Source: Maribacter algicola
Lineage (GTDB): Bacteria > Bacteroidota > Bacteroidia > Flavobacteriales > Flavobacteriaceae
Reading direction: 5' to 3'
Assembly (NCBI RefSeq): GCF_003933245.1
Contig: NZ_QUSX01000003.1
Location: 224,103-288,102 of the forward strand
DNA length: 64,000 nucleotides
Shown here: positions 45,152 to 54,492 of the stretch, one piece after another
Layout of the letters: each line of letters starts with the position of its first letter
How positions within the stretch are numbered: position 1 is the first letter of the stretch
Notes under the pieces: generated by a model
Seen by the model: only the letters and a program-made list of their open reading frames with translations
Databases searched by the model: none
Told to the model about the DNA's origin: nothing
Position numbers and translations under genes: made by a program

Positions 45152-47092
45152 TTACCTCAACACAGTAAACTCAATCTTGGAATCCGTAAAGACCGTATGG
45201 GTCTGGGTTTTGAAATCAGCTTCGTCCGCCTTAAAGATATTTTCCACATAGGTTTGGGGGTTGAGGTCGATCAAAGGAAACCAGGTACTCTGTACCTGAA
45301 TCTGTAATTTGTGTCCCTTTTTTATAGTATGGAAAACATCCTGCAATTTGATATTCACGGCCGTTTTTTGATTCGGTACAAAAGGCTCGGGATCGGAGAA
45401 GCTATTCCTAAACCTTCCCCTTAACACCTCGCTACGGACCATCAAATGGTAGTTGCTCATCTTTAAATGATCTTGCATGTCCTCATGATTTTCGGCATCT
45501 GCTGGGTGTACATCTATGACCTTGACGATCCAATCCGCAGCTGTTCCCGTAGTGGCCACGTTCAAATTCGCCATAATGTCGCCTGCCAAGGTAAGATCCT
45601 CTGTCAAAACATCTGTCTCAAACACCAGTACGTCCGACCTCCTTGAGGCAAAGCGCTGGTCATCTGTCATATATTTTCTTGGGGTGAAAACGGATTTGAT
45701 ATCCTCAGAATACGGTACCGGTTTTTTGATATCGCTAATAAATTGAATACCTGTTTCACCTTTCTTCTCAGTGGTCAATTCCTGATTTTCGCTCAGGTAC
45801 ATATCCTGCTTCTCGACCCCAGCCGGTGGCCAGGTTTCGTATTGTTCCCACTCCTTTCTCCCCGAGTCGAACACATAGGCTTCGGGCAAACCACTGTTCA
45901 TGTCCCCATCGCCCTTTAAAAAATGATGAAAGAACTTGGTCTCTATATTTTCCTGAAAAAATTCGGATATACCATTTCCAAAATAATAGTTCCCAACAAT
46001 GTTCTTTCCGCGGCTTCTCGCCCATCCGCCATGGTCCCAAGGCCCAAAAACCAAGGTATTGTAGTTCTCCTTGTTGTATTTTTCAATAGTCTTATACGTT
46101 TCCAAGGGTCCATATAAATCCTCAGCATCAAATTCTCCTGCGACTACCATAGTCGCCACGTGACTCTTAACGTCCTTTAAGTGCTGAATTAACCCTCTAC
46201 TTTCCCATAATTCATCATAATTTGGATGCTCTTTTAACTCGTTCCAAAAGAAATCGTCCGTTTGCCCGTCAATGGCCATCCTTGGGGTGTCGCCTGTTTC
46301 ATATTCAAAGAACCTATCCAGATTTTTCAAAGGACCGGCATCCAGAAAAAATTGATACTGGTCCTCCGTACCCAAATCTGGTAAGGTGTACCAAGCCGTG
46401 TCAATGGGTTGGTCACCGTTGGGTCTGGGCGTACCGAACAGACTGGTTGCCCTAAAGTAGCTCAAGAGATACGCGCCATTATGATGAAAATCGTCAAAAA
46501 AGAAATCGCCTATGCTCGCTTGTGGTGAGGCCGCCTTTAAAGCCGGATGCGCATCCACTGTGGCGTAGGTGGAATAAAAACCTGGATAGGAAATTCCCCA
46601 AATACCAACCCTGCCATTATTATTTTCCACATTGTTCACCAACCATTCTATAGTATCGTAGGTATCTGAACTTTCATCAATGTCTTGATCCGATTTCTTG
46701 TTGGGTATAAAGGCCCTCATATTCTCATAGTGTCCTTCGCTCAACCATCTGCCCCGCACATCTTGATATACGACAATGTAACCATCCTTCATCATATGCT
46801 TATTGGGCGCAATGGATTCCTTAAACTGCCCCTCGCCATATGGCATTGAACTATAGGGCGTTCGTTGCATGATGATCGGATATTCCACGGAAGTATCCTT
46901 GGGCGAGTAAATGGTAGTGTGCAACTTTATACCGTCACGCATTTCAATATCCACCTCCTTTTTGGTGTAATTGTCGGCTACATAAGTATCCGAAACCTCA
47001 TCAGCTTTGGCTGTTTGATTGGTTTTTTTACAAGAATAGCCAATTGATATTAAAATAATGAGGGCAATGAAACTTTTAAAGATAGCTTTCAT
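45152..47092 (-). CDS. CocE/NonD family hydrolase (X-Pro dipeptidyl-peptidase S15-like), lipoprotein
   Basis: A secreted alpha/beta hydrolase of about 646 residues. The start at ATG 47092 gives a lipoprotein signal (IALIILISIGYSC, Cys followed by K). The S15 domain follows: DIEMRDGIKLHTTIYSP at its start, oxyanion region MQRTPYSSMPYG, and the nucleophile in GIWGISYPGFYST. Later GEFDAEDLYGP and GPWDHGGWARS supply the Asp and His region. The C-terminal beta-sandwich (LTLAGDIMANLNVATTG) ends the protein. The longer frame to 47206 is ruled out by the metK terminator at 47147-47177. Family members cleave acyl-type esters, amides or N-terminal dipeptides; the substrate is unknown. Confidence 0.9.
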   Translation of the reverse strand: MKAIFKSFIALIILISIGYSCKKTNQTAKADEVSDTYVADNYTKKEVDIEMRDGIKLHTTIYSPKDTSVEYPIIMQRTPYSSMPYGEGQFKESIAPNKHMMKDGYIVVYQDVRGRWLSEGHYENMRAFIPNKKSDQDIDESSDTYDTIEWLVNNVENNNGRVGIWGISYPGFYSTYATVDAHPALKAASPQASIGDFFFDDFHHNGAYLLSYFRATSLFGTPRPNGDQPIDTAWYTLPDLGTEDQYQFFLDAGPLKNLDRFFEYETGDTPRMAIDGQTDDFFWNELKEHPNYDELWESRGLIQHLKDVKSHVATMVVAGEFDAEDLYGPLETYKTIEKYNKENYNTLVFGPWDHGGWARSRGKNIVGNYYFGNGISEFFQENIETKFFHHFLKGDGDMNSGLPEAYVFDSGRKEWEQYETWPPAGVEKQDMYLSENQELTTEKKGETGIQFISDIKKPVPYSEDIKSVFTPRKYMTDDQRFASRRSDVLVFETDVLTEDLTLAGDIMANLNVATTGTAADWIVKVIDVHPADAENHEDMQDHLKMSNYHLMVRSEVLRGRFRNSFSDPEPFVPNQKTAVNIKLQDVFHTIKKGHKLQIQVQSTWFPLIDLNPQTYVENIFKADEADFKTQTHTVFTDSKIEFTVLR

Positions 47093-47146
47093 GGTGAAGT
47101 ATTTATGAATGCCTAAAGCTAGCAAAGAATGCCTATTTCTAAAAAT

Positions 47147-47177
47147 AAAAAGGGAACCTAAATTAGGTTCCCTTTTT
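47147..47177 (-). terminator. Intrinsic terminator of metK
   Basis: AAAAAGGGAACCT and AGGTTCCCTTTTT form a perfect 13-bp stem with a 5-base loop and A/T flanks, just past the metK stop (47196) and before the hydrolase start (47092). Confidence 0.9.
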
Positions 47178-47195
47178 ATATAATGCTTAGAAAGC

Positions 47196-48452
47196 CTACA
47201 ATCCAAAGGCCGTTTTTACATCATCTACCATATCCAGTTTCTCCCAGGTAAACAATTCTACTTCCATTTCAACCCGACCATTATATGGGGATTCGAAAAC
47301 TTTTACCACTTTTTTGGATTCCTTGCCCATGTGACCGTAGGCAGCGGTTTCCAAATAAATGGGGTTTCTAAGCTTTAGGCGTTCCTCAACCGCAAAAGGT
47401 CTTAAATCGAACAACTGACGTACTTTTTTAGCAATCTCGCCATCATGCATTGAAACATTGGAAGTACCGTAGGTTTCCACGAAGATGGAAGTAGGCTCTA
47501 CTACACCAATGGCATAACTTACCTGAACCAAAATTTCATCGGCCACGCCGGCAGCTACCAAATTTTTGGCTATATGACGGGCCGCATAGGCCGCACTACG
47601 GTCTACCTTGCTGGGATCCTTTCCGCTAAAGGCTCCGCCCCCATGTGCTCCCTTGCCTCCATATGTATCCACAATAATCTTTCTTCCGGTCAAACCGGTA
47701 TCCCCATGCGGCCCACCAATAACAAATTTTCCCGTGGGATTGATATGATAGGTTATCTGACTATCAAACAACTTTTGAATATCCAATGGGAGTTGCGATT
47801 TTACCCTGGGAATAAGAATGGAAATGATGTCCGACTTAATTTTCGCCAACATGGCCTCATCGTTGGAATCAAAGGGATCGTGCTGGGTAGACACCACAAT
47901 GGTATCGATTCTTTGGGGTACATTTTCATCTGAATATTCGATAGTTACCTGTGCCTTGGCATCCGGTCTTAAGTATTTTATTTCCTTCCCTTCCCTACGA
48001 AGTTCCGCCAAGGTGTGCAATATTTTATGCGAGATGTCCAATGCCAAAGGCATGTAATTGTCCGTTTCCTTGGTAGCATAACCGAACATCATCCCCTGAT
48101 CTCCAGCTCCCTGTTCCTCTTTGGAGCCTCTGTCCACACCTTGATTAATGTCTTGTGACTGTTCATGGATCAAGGAAATTACGCCACAGGAATCGCCACT
48201 AAATTGGTACTCGCCTTTGGTATATCCTATTTTGTTGATTACATCCCTTGCAATATTCTGAACGTCTAGATAGGTATGACTTTTCACTTCTCCAGCCAAT
48301 ACAACCTGACCCGTAGTGACCAAGGTTTCACAAGCCACTTTACTTTCTGGGTCAAAGGCCAAAAAATGATCTAACAGGGCATCGCTAATTTGATCTGCCA
48401 CCTTATCCGGATGTCCTTCACTTACGGATTCTGATGTAAATAAATACGCCAT
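47196..48452 (-). CDS. metK: S-adenosylmethionine synthetase
   Basis: Makes SAM from methionine and ATP. The 418-residue protein has the family motifs: [20 protein letters not shown] at the N-terminus, [12 protein letters not shown] and the glycine-rich loop [19 protein letters not shown]. It is somewhat longer than E. coli MetK (384), as is usual for Bacteroidota. It is a single gene, with a SAM-II-like riboswitch upstream and a strong terminator downstream. Together with metH, metF and metY it completes the methionine-to-SAM part of the window. Confidence 0.96.
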   Translation of the reverse strand: MAYLFTSESVSEGHPDKVADQISDALLDHFLAFDPESKVACETLVTTGQVVLAGEVKSHTYLDVQNIARDVINKIGYTKGEYQFSGDSCGVISLIHEQSQDINQGVDRGSKEEQGAGDQGMMFGYATKETDNYMPLALDISHKILHTLAELRREGKEIKYLRPDAKAQVTIEYSDENVPQRIDTIVVSTQHDPFDSNDEAMLAKIKSDIISILIPRVKSQLPLDIQKLFDSQITYHINPTGKFVIGGPHGDTGLTGRKIIVDTYGGKGAHGGGAFSGKDPSKVDRSAAYAARHIAKNLVAAGVADEILVQVSYAIGVVEPTSIFVETYGTSNVSMHDGEIAKKVRQLFDLRPFAVEERLKLRNPIYLETAAYGHMGKESKKVVKVFESPYNGRVEMEVELFTWEKLDMVDDVKTAFGL

Positions 48453-48542
48453 TTCTTTTTTGTTTAAAAAAGGATTCTATAGTTGCGCTTACTAAAGGAG
48501 GAATTGTTTTCTCAGGAGAGCGACGGAAACAATCCGACACAA

Positions 48543-48597
48543 AACTGCTTTAGCATTTTTAACGAGGTTGCAATCAGTCAAATCCTTCCTCTTTGTT
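48543..48597 (-). ncRNA. SAM-II-like riboswitch upstream of metK
   Basis: On the minus strand: GAGG (P1), AAGGATTTGACTGATTGCAA, CCTC (P1 partner), GTTAAAAATGCTAAAGCAG. The order GATTTG - TTGCA - P1 close - GTTAAA - GCTAAAG is that of the SAM-II (SAM-alpha) pseudoknot aptamer. It lies about 90 bases before metK. A hairpin GGATTGTTT/AAACAATTCC follows within the leader and may be part of the expression platform. SAM-V shares much of this core and cannot be excluded. The class differs from the S-box leaders at 7569 and 44652. Confidence 0.8.
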
Positions 48598-48602
48598 CCG
48601 GG

Positions 48603-48610
48603 CAAAAGTA
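48603..48610 (-). promoter_or_regulatory. -7 box of the metK leader
   Basis: TACTTTTG on the minus strand fits TAnnTTTG exactly and lies 6 bases before the SAM-II-like aptamer begins. No convincing -33 TTTG is seen 19-21 bases upstream. Confidence 0.5.
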
Positions 48611-48786
48611 TAAAAATAGTTTCTTTTTAAAATGTTTTAAATACTTTTTATGATTCCAATTCCTAGTATGGAAAACTCCAAAAATTATGTAGGCATTTCA
48701 ACTACTATTTTTTCTGAAAATTAATATACTTCGTATATTGTACGCTACAACTTTTTCAGAACAACTAACCGTTAAACAAGACCAAA

Positions 48787-49401
48787 ATGCACATTGCCGT
48801 AGCAGGAAACATTGGAGCAGGTAAGACCACATTGACAAGATTATTGGCCAAACATTACAAGTGGGAAGCGCATTTTGAGGATGTTGTGGACAACCCGTAC
48901 CTGGATGATTTTTATACCCAAATGGAACGCTGGAGCTTTAACCTCCAAATCTATTTCCTAAATAGTCGGTACAGGCAAATCGTGCAGATCCGGGAGACGG
49001 GAAAGGATGTAATTCAGGACCGAACCATCTATGAGGATGCGCATATTTTTGCCCCCAACCTTCATGCCATGGGCCTTATGACCAATAGGGACTTTAAAAA
49101 TTATTCGAGTCTCTTTGAATTGATGGAATCTTTGGTAGAGCCTCCTGAACTGCTCATTTATCTTAGAAGTTCGATCCCCAATCTGGTCAAACAAATCCAA
49201 AAACGAGGCAGGGATTACGAAAACAGTATTTCCATAGATTACCTAAGCCGATTGAACGAACGCTATGAAGCATGGGTGCATGGATATGATAAAGGGAAAT
49301 TGTTGGTCATTGATGTAGATGAACTTGACTTTGTGGACAACCCTGAAGACCTTGGTAGGGTAATCAATAAAATAGATGCCGAAATCAATGGATTGTTTTA
49401 A
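48787..49401 (+). CDS. Deoxynucleoside kinase (dAK/dGK family)
   Basis: Phosphorylates deoxynucleosides in the salvage pathway. The 204-residue protein has the P-loop MHIAVAGNIGAGKTTLTRLL, FEDVVDNPYLDDFY, the substrate-binding QDRTIYEDAHIFA (DRS/DRT-type motif) and LIYLRSSIPNLVKQIQKRGR with the lid arginines, typical of bacterial deoxyadenosine/deoxyguanosine kinases. Which deoxynucleoside it prefers cannot be told. It is divergent from metK; the shared upstream region of about 330 bases holds the metK leader. Confidence 0.93.
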   Translation: MHIAVAGNIGAGKTTLTRLLAKHYKWEAHFEDVVDNPYLDDFYTQMERWSFNLQIYFLNSRYRQIVQIRETGKDVIQDRTIYEDAHIFAPNLHAMGLMTNRDFKNYSSLFELMESLVEPPELLIYLRSSIPNLVKQIQKRGRDYENSISIDYLSRLNERYEAWVHGYDKGKLLVIDVDELDFVDNPEDLGRVINKIDAEINGLF

Positions 49402-49412
49402 CCTTTCCTAAT

Positions 49413-50411
49413 TCAAATAAATCCTTGCTCCTTGGCATGGGCAATTGCCTCTTCCGTTTTGTTTACCATTAAAAAAGGAATGTTTTTGTGGGCCGAGAAC
49501 AAATTGGATACCCTTGACATTCTTCGCCCGTCCGATACACTCCTCAAATAAATTGCCTTTACCCTGTTAGGAAACAGTTTTGAAATCTCAATATAAATAT
49601 CCGCATCCTTTTCGCCACTATCACCAATGAGAATAAAGGAAAGCTCCGGATAGGTATTTAGGATTCCCGTTATTTCTTTTTGTTTCTGAGGCTTATCATC
49701 TCTTTTTCTTCGGGTAAAACTTGACATACTTCGCAATAAAATGGGTCCTTTTGGAAAATTATTGGTCGTAAGAAAAAGTTCCAAATATCTATACAGGTTC
49801 CAGGGACTATGGCTCACATAGAAAATAGGGTTGGCCTCTTGCCCCGTTTTACCTTGATGAAGCAGATGATAAAACTCGGCTGCTCCTTCCAAGGGCCTTC
49901 TGCTTGTTGCCCTTTTAAATATAGTATTGATGATTACCTTCCATTTTAGTGAAGAAACTACCCCTGTGTGCAAAATCGTATCATCAATGTCACTAATGAC
50001 ACCAAACTTTGACTTGATACTAGGGATCAACATTTTTCCGGGAAAGCTGTTCTGGTTTAAAATTTCCCTCTTTAGCTCCGTGTCAAAAAAGGAAATCTCG
50101 AATTTCACCCATCCTTCTTCGTTAATATATTTGGAAAGGCTTTCTACCTTCTCATTTACTAGATAATACCCTTCATGGTCGGTCTTTCCTAGAAGGGTGA
50201 TATGATTACCAATGGTTACCCGTATTGGTGTATTTTTTATCTCATCGGTTTCGAAACGTTTCCATGTGTTTATTAAAAGTTTAAACGCTCCCTTGTTTCC
50301 AAGATCGATGTTCTCATCTTCCAATGCCCTACCGCGAACATAAAATCTGTCTGGAGTTCCATAACCATTAAAGGCAATTATTTGAAGCTTATCTTTTTTA
50401 AAAAGTCCCAT
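49413..50411 (-). CDS. App1 family phosphatidate phosphatase (DUF2183)
   Basis: A HAD-type phosphatase of about 332 residues. The start is placed at the ATG at 50411 (MGLFKKDKLQIIAFNGYGTP), the usual N-terminus of this family; the 30 residues of the longer frame are not typical. The catalytic motif FGVISDIDDTILHTGV (D-x-D-x-T) is near residue 148, and later FYVSHSPWNLYRYLE and ILIGDSGEKDADIY complete the App1 signature. In yeast, App1 hydrolyses phosphatidic acid; the substrate in bacteria is not settled. It is convergent with the kinase gene, 11 bases from its stop. Confidence 0.88.
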   Translation of the reverse strand: MGLFKKDKLQIIAFNGYGTPDRFYVRGRALEDENIDLGNKGAFKLLINTWKRFETDEIKNTPIRVTIGNHITLLGKTDHEGYYLVNEKVESLSKYINEEGWVKFEISFFDTELKREILNQNSFPGKMLIPSIKSKFGVISDIDDTILHTGVVSSLKWKVIINTIFKRATSRRPLEGAAEFYHLLHQGKTGQEANPIFYVSHSPWNLYRYLELFLTTNNFPKGPILLRSMSSFTRRKRDDKPQKQKEITGILNTYPELSFILIGDSGEKDADIYIEISKLFPNRVKAIYLRSVSDGRRMSRVSNLFSAHKNIPFLMVNKTEEAIAHAKEQGFI

Positions 50412-50598
50412 ATAGTCAAAAATACGATCATTTTCAGTTCGATGAACTACAAGTAGTGTAAAAATGGATTGTTCACTCAGCCAAAGGTCACTGTTACTCA
50501 ATGCCCATTTTGAGTCCGAATTAAATGGTATAGTTTTAAATCAAAGCAAAATTCAAGTGTAACCAGGCTTGTACCACGAAAGCCAAAAATTTAAAAAA

Positions 50599-51300
50599 AT
50601 GAAACCAAAAAAGAACCCCACGAAAGACCTCAACAAAAAAAGCGGCCTTTTCTTTGTTTTAGGGCTCATGCTCGTTTTAGGGCTGGCATTTATAGCCCTA
50701 GAATGGAAAAGCTATGAACCGAAGTCCATTTATGATGTTAGCATGAATGTTTCTCCGAGTGAAATAGAAGAAGAACCCGTAGAAAAATTTAAAATTGAAC
50801 AACCCAAAATTAAACAGATACTTCCTCCAGAAATAAAAATTGAGGAAGATGATGCGGAAATTATTGAAACCGAAATCCTATCCACGGAACCGAATCCTGA
50901 TACCGAAATTCTTGAAATTGATGACATTGCGGTTGATGAACCGGAAGAGGAAGTACATGTAAATTGGATTACCATTGAGGAAGTTCCCATTTTCCCAGGT
51001 TGTGAAAATGTCAAGGATAAAAGGGCGTGCTTCAACGAAATGATGCAAAAGCATATCCGAAAAAATTTCAGGTATCCAGAACTTGCTCAAGAAATGGGTA
51101 TTCAAGGTAGGGTAAGTACCCAATTCGAAATAAAAAGTGATGGCTCCATTGGAACCATCCAAAAAAGAGGGCCCCATAAGATTTTGGAGGAGGAGGCTAC
51201 TCGTATCCTATCCAAATTACCTAAAATGACTCCAGGACAACAGCGTGGAACTCCTGTTAAGGTCTCTTTTAGTATTCCCATTAATTTTGTACTTCAATAA
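50599..51300 (+). CDS. Energy transducer TonB family protein
   Basis: A TonB-like protein of 233 residues from the ATG at 50599 (MKPKKNPTKDL); the ten extra upstream residues are not needed. It has a cytoplasmic basic end, one membrane helix (GLFFVLGLMLVLGLAFIALE), a periplasmic acidic and proline-poor linker (EEEPVEKFKIEQPKIKQILP), then the C-terminal TonB domain: IFPGCENVKDKRACFNEMMQ with two Cys, RKNFRYPELAQEMGIQGRV and PGQQRGTPVKVSFSIP. The VPIFPGCE/KRACFN Cys pair is typical of Bacteroidota TonB. It transmits proton-motive force to outer membrane receptors. Confidence 0.92.
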   Translation: MKPKKNPTKDLNKKSGLFFVLGLMLVLGLAFIALEWKSYEPKSIYDVSMNVSPSEIEEEPVEKFKIEQPKIKQILPPEIKIEEDDAEIIETEILSTEPNPDTEILEIDDIAVDEPEEEVHVNWITIEEVPIFPGCENVKDKRACFNEMMQKHIRKNFRYPELAQEMGIQGRVSTQFEIKSDGSIGTIQKRGPHKILEEEATRILSKLPKMTPGQQRGTPVKVSFSIPINFVLQ

Positions 51301-51311
51301 AAAATAAAAAA

Positions 51312-51335
51312 GGGCTTACCGTTTCTGGTAAGCCC
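51312..51335. terminator. Bidirectional terminator between tonB-like gene and hppA
   Basis: A perfect 9-bp stem GGGCTTACC/GGTAAGCCC with a 6-base loop, flanked by an A-run on the left and a T-run on the right, between two convergent genes. Confidence 0.92.
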
Positions 51336-51369
51336 TTTTTTAAATATGATTATTGTTCAAGAAGAATTT

Positions 51370-53793
51370 TTATTGGATTTTCTCCTCAACTTCCTCTACA
51401 ACTTTCTCAATCTGAACTTTAACACCTTCAGAAGTTTTATTGAAAGCCTCGATTTTAGCATTTACTTCTTCTTCAGTTCCTTCAAAAACTTGTTCGGAAA
51501 TAGATTCCTCGCCATTGTTGGCAATAGTAGTTATTACAGTTGCTTTAACGGTCCCCGCATCACTTTTCTCCATATTCACCTCAACCTTTCTTTCGACTTG
51601 TTTTGAAACAACCTCAGTTGCGACCTTTGTTTCGTTATATGCTGTCATACTATCGCCACTCATAGCAATACTAGGTGCGATTACCAAAGCAACAACGGAC
51701 ATTAACTTTAAAAGGATATTCAAAGAAGGACCGGAGGTATCCTTGAACGGGTCACCAACAGTATCACCAACTACGGCAGCTTTATGTGCATCCGTACCTT
51801 TACGGCCATCACTCTCTATAGTCTTTTTGGCATTATCCCAAGCTCCACCTGCGTTCGATTGGAATATAGCCATTAAAACTCCGCACGTGGTGACACCTGC
51901 CAAAAGACCTCCCAACATTTCCGCTCCACCAATAAAACCAACGGCTACAGGAACGGCAATCGCCAATAAACCTGGCAATACCATTTCCTTAATGGAAGCT
52001 TGTGTTGAGATAGCAACACACTTATCGTATTCTGCAACTCCATCGGCAGCATCAAAAATTGCACGTTGTTCCGGTGTAGCTTTGCTCATATCAGAATCTA
52101 CAGACCTCATTACTTCCAATGCAGCCTTCAATTGGGGAATGTCTCTAAATTGGCGACGTACTTCTTCTATCATGGCCATAGCGGCACGACCCACCGCATT
52201 CATCGATAATGCAGAAAATACGAAAGGTAACATACCACCAACCAAGAGACCGGCCATAACGGTCGGTTTTGAAACATCGATAGCCGTTACATTAGCAGTT
52301 TGCATAAAAGCAGCGAATAGCGCCAAAGCCGTCAACGCAGCAGAAGCGATTGCAAATCCTTTTCCAATAGCAGCCGTTGTGTTACCTACTGCATCCAATT
52401 TATCGGTACGTTCCCTAACCTCACTTGGCAATTCGGCCATTTCGGCAATACCCCCGGCGTTATCGGAAATCGGTCCATAAGCATCCACGGCCAATTGGAT
52501 TCCCGTATTGGCCAACATACCTACGGCAGCAATCGCAATACCGTACAATCCCGCAAAATGATGCGAAACCAAAATCGCGGCGGCAATCAAAAGGATAGGG
52601 AACATCGTGGACATCATACCCACACCTAATCCAGAGATAATGTTCGTAGCGGCTCCAGTTTCTGATTGTCTTACAATGCTATTAACAGGTTTTGTACCTG
52701 TTCCAGTGTAATATTCGGTAACCTTACCTACGGCAAGTCCGGCTACAAGTCCGGCCAATACGGCTATGAAAACACCTAATGAACCATACTCTACACCCCC
52801 AAAAGTCCAGCTTTCCGGTAACATATTGGTAATGATAAAATAACAGGCGACCAACATCAGACCAGCGGATCCAAATTCCCCGATGTTCAATGCGGTCTGT
52901 GGATTTCCGCCATCCTTTACCTTAACGAAGAAGGTTCCAATAATGGACATAATGATACCGACAGCTGCCAGTACCAACGGAAGGTACACAGCACCAAGAC
53001 CATCGAACGAACCTGCAAAAGCAGGAATTTGCACAAATGCGGCACCCAGTACCATGGTTCCTATAATTGAACCTACATAGGATTCGAACAAATCCGCTCC
53101 CATACCGGCAACATCTCCTACGTTATCTCCTACGTTATCCGCAATCGTAGCGGGGTTTAAGGGATGATCCTCAGGAATACCGGCTTCTACCTTACCAACC
53201 AAATCGGCACCAACATCCGCTGCTTTGGTATAGATACCGCCACCAACACGGGCAAAAAGCGCAATGGAAGAGGCTCCCAAAGAAAAACCGGACAATACAT
53301 TAAGCACTTCACCCAAGGACCAACCTTGCCCACTATAAATCATGAAAAGACCACTTAGACCAAGTACTCCCAATCCTACAACACCAAGTCCCATAACGGC
53401 ACCACCGGCAAAAGCTACTTCAAGGGCTTTTCCTAGCGAAGTCCTAGCGGCCTGAGTAGTTCTAACGTTTGCTTTGGTCGCCACCTTCATTCCAATGAAA
53501 CCGGCCAAAGCGGAACATATTGCACCTACGATGAATGAAACAGCTACCATTCCATTTGATCCTACCTCATTACTGCCCTTAAAAAACAAAAGAACTGCCA
53601 CAGCAGCTACAAAAACGGCCAATATTTTGTACTCGGCCTTTAAGAAGGACATTGCCCCATCAGCAATATTTTTGGCTATTCTCGCCATTTTTTCATTACC
53701 CACTTCTTGTTTGGATACCCAAGCACTTTTAATGAATACGTACAGAAGGGCCAAGCCACCAAAAGCAGGTAAAAATTTTACGATTAATTCCAT
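51370..53793 (-). CDS. hppA: Membrane-bound cation-translocating pyrophosphatase
   Basis: Pumps Na+ and/or H+ while hydrolysing pyrophosphate. The 807-residue protein has the usual 15-17 membrane helices and the substrate site [20 protein letters not shown], then [20 protein letters not shown]. The motif [12 protein letters not shown] has Ala where K+-independent enzymes have Lys, so it belongs to the K+-dependent class. After the last helix an extra soluble tail of about 80 residues ([20 protein letters not shown], ending EEVEEKIQ) is unusual for the core family but frequent in flavobacteria. The soluble ppa gene lies just upstream on the same strand. Confidence 0.95.
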   Translation of the reverse strand: MELIVKFLPAFGGLALLYVFIKSAWVSKQEVGNEKMARIAKNIADGAMSFLKAEYKILAVFVAAVAVLLFFKGSNEVGSNGMVAVSFIVGAICSALAGFIGMKVATKANVRTTQAARTSLGKALEVAFAGGAVMGLGVVGLGVLGLSGLFMIYSGQGWSLGEVLNVLSGFSLGASSIALFARVGGGIYTKAADVGADLVGKVEAGIPEDHPLNPATIADNVGDNVGDVAGMGADLFESYVGSIIGTMVLGAAFVQIPAFAGSFDGLGAVYLPLVLAAVGIIMSIIGTFFVKVKDGGNPQTALNIGEFGSAGLMLVACYFIITNMLPESWTFGGVEYGSLGVFIAVLAGLVAGLAVGKVTEYYTGTGTKPVNSIVRQSETGAATNIISGLGVGMMSTMFPILLIAAAILVSHHFAGLYGIAIAAVGMLANTGIQLAVDAYGPISDNAGGIAEMAELPSEVRERTDKLDAVGNTTAAIGKGFAIASAALTALALFAAFMQTANVTAIDVSKPTVMAGLLVGGMLPFVFSALSMNAVGRAAMAMIEEVRRQFRDIPQLKAALEVMRSVDSDMSKATPEQRAIFDAADGVAEYDKCVAISTQASIKEMVLPGLLAIAVPVAVGFIGGAEMLGGLLAGVTTCGVLMAIFQSNAGGAWDNAKKTIESDGRKGTDAHKAAVVGDTVGDPFKDTSGPSLNILLKLMSVVALVIAPSIAMSGDSMTAYNETKVATEVVSKQVERKVEVNMEKSDAGTVKATVITTIANNGEESISEQVFEGTEEEVNAKIEAFNKTSEGVKVQIEKVVEEVEEKIQ

Positions 53794-53849
53794 TTGATTA
53801 GTTATTTTTTTGTGGCTGCTAAAGTAGTAAAATAGAATATAATAAAAAA

Positions 53850-53878
53850 AGCCCCCTTAATTATATTAAAAGGGGGCT
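53850..53878. terminator. Terminator between ppa and hppA
   Basis: AGCCCCCTT (53850-53858) pairs perfectly with AAGGGGGCT (53870-53878), loop 11 bases, A-rich on the left and T-rich on the right. It lies about 20 bases past the ppa stop and before the hppA start. Confidence 0.88.
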
Positions 53879-53897
53879 TTGGCTTCCTAAAAAATAG

Positions 53898-54425
53898 CTA
53901 TATCATAAAGGTGCGCTTATCCTTGTGTTCACTTTCCTGATACCGTTTTACACACTCCTCATAAATTTTTATGGCTTCTTCATGATTGCCCCAGCCACCG
54001 GTATCGACCTTCTTTTTTTCCAAGTCTTTATATACTTGAAAGAAATGTTCTATTTCCTTAAGCCTATGCGGATTTAAATCACTGATATCGTCCCTCTTGC
54101 TCCAAATAGGATCGGATACAGGAACACAAATAATTTTTTCATCGGGCCCTTTTTCATCGGTCATATGAAAAACACCAATTGGCTTAACTTCCATGACCAC
54201 CATGGGAAAAGTAGGTTCCGTTCCAAGAACCAATACATCCAAGGGATCTTTATCCAAGGCCAAGGTCTCAGGAACGAATCCGTAATCGCCTGGGTACATC
54301 ATTGATGAAAAAAGCGTTCTATCGAACCTGATCTTATGCAGGGTAAAATCATATTCATATTTATTTCTACTCCCTTTGGGAATCTCAATCAGTACATCAA
54401 ATGTTATGTCTTTTTTTTTGGCCAT
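53898..54425 (-). CDS. ppa: Inorganic pyrophosphatase, soluble family I
   Basis: Hydrolyses pyrophosphate to phosphate. The 175-residue protein has the family I acidic active site: EIPKGSRNKYEYD at the N-terminus, YPGDYGFVPETLALDKDPLDVLVLG (YGF and the D-x-D-P-x-D motif), and the Asp/Lys cluster EKGPDEKIICVP. Family length is 170-180. It neighbours hppA, but a terminator lies between, so the two pyrophosphate-consuming enzymes are probably separate units. Confidence 0.94.
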   Translation of the reverse strand: MAKKKDITFDVLIEIPKGSRNKYEYDFTLHKIRFDRTLFSSMMYPGDYGFVPETLALDKDPLDVLVLGTEPTFPMVVMEVKPIGVFHMTDEKGPDEKIICVPVSDPIWSKRDDISDLNPHRLKEIEHFFQVYKDLEKKKVDTGGWGNHEEAIKIYEECVKRYQESEHKDKRTFMI

Positions 54426-54492
54426 GTCTGTGTATATAGTAATTACTTTTATTTATGAAACGAAACCTATTTCCGAAGATTGCCTTGGCAAA

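Noticed and set aside
51440..52480. A 346-residue open frame on the plus strand
   Set aside because: It lies entirely antisense to hppA, whose sequence is strongly conserved; low-complexity Ala/Thr/Ser-rich composition is typical of a shadow frame.
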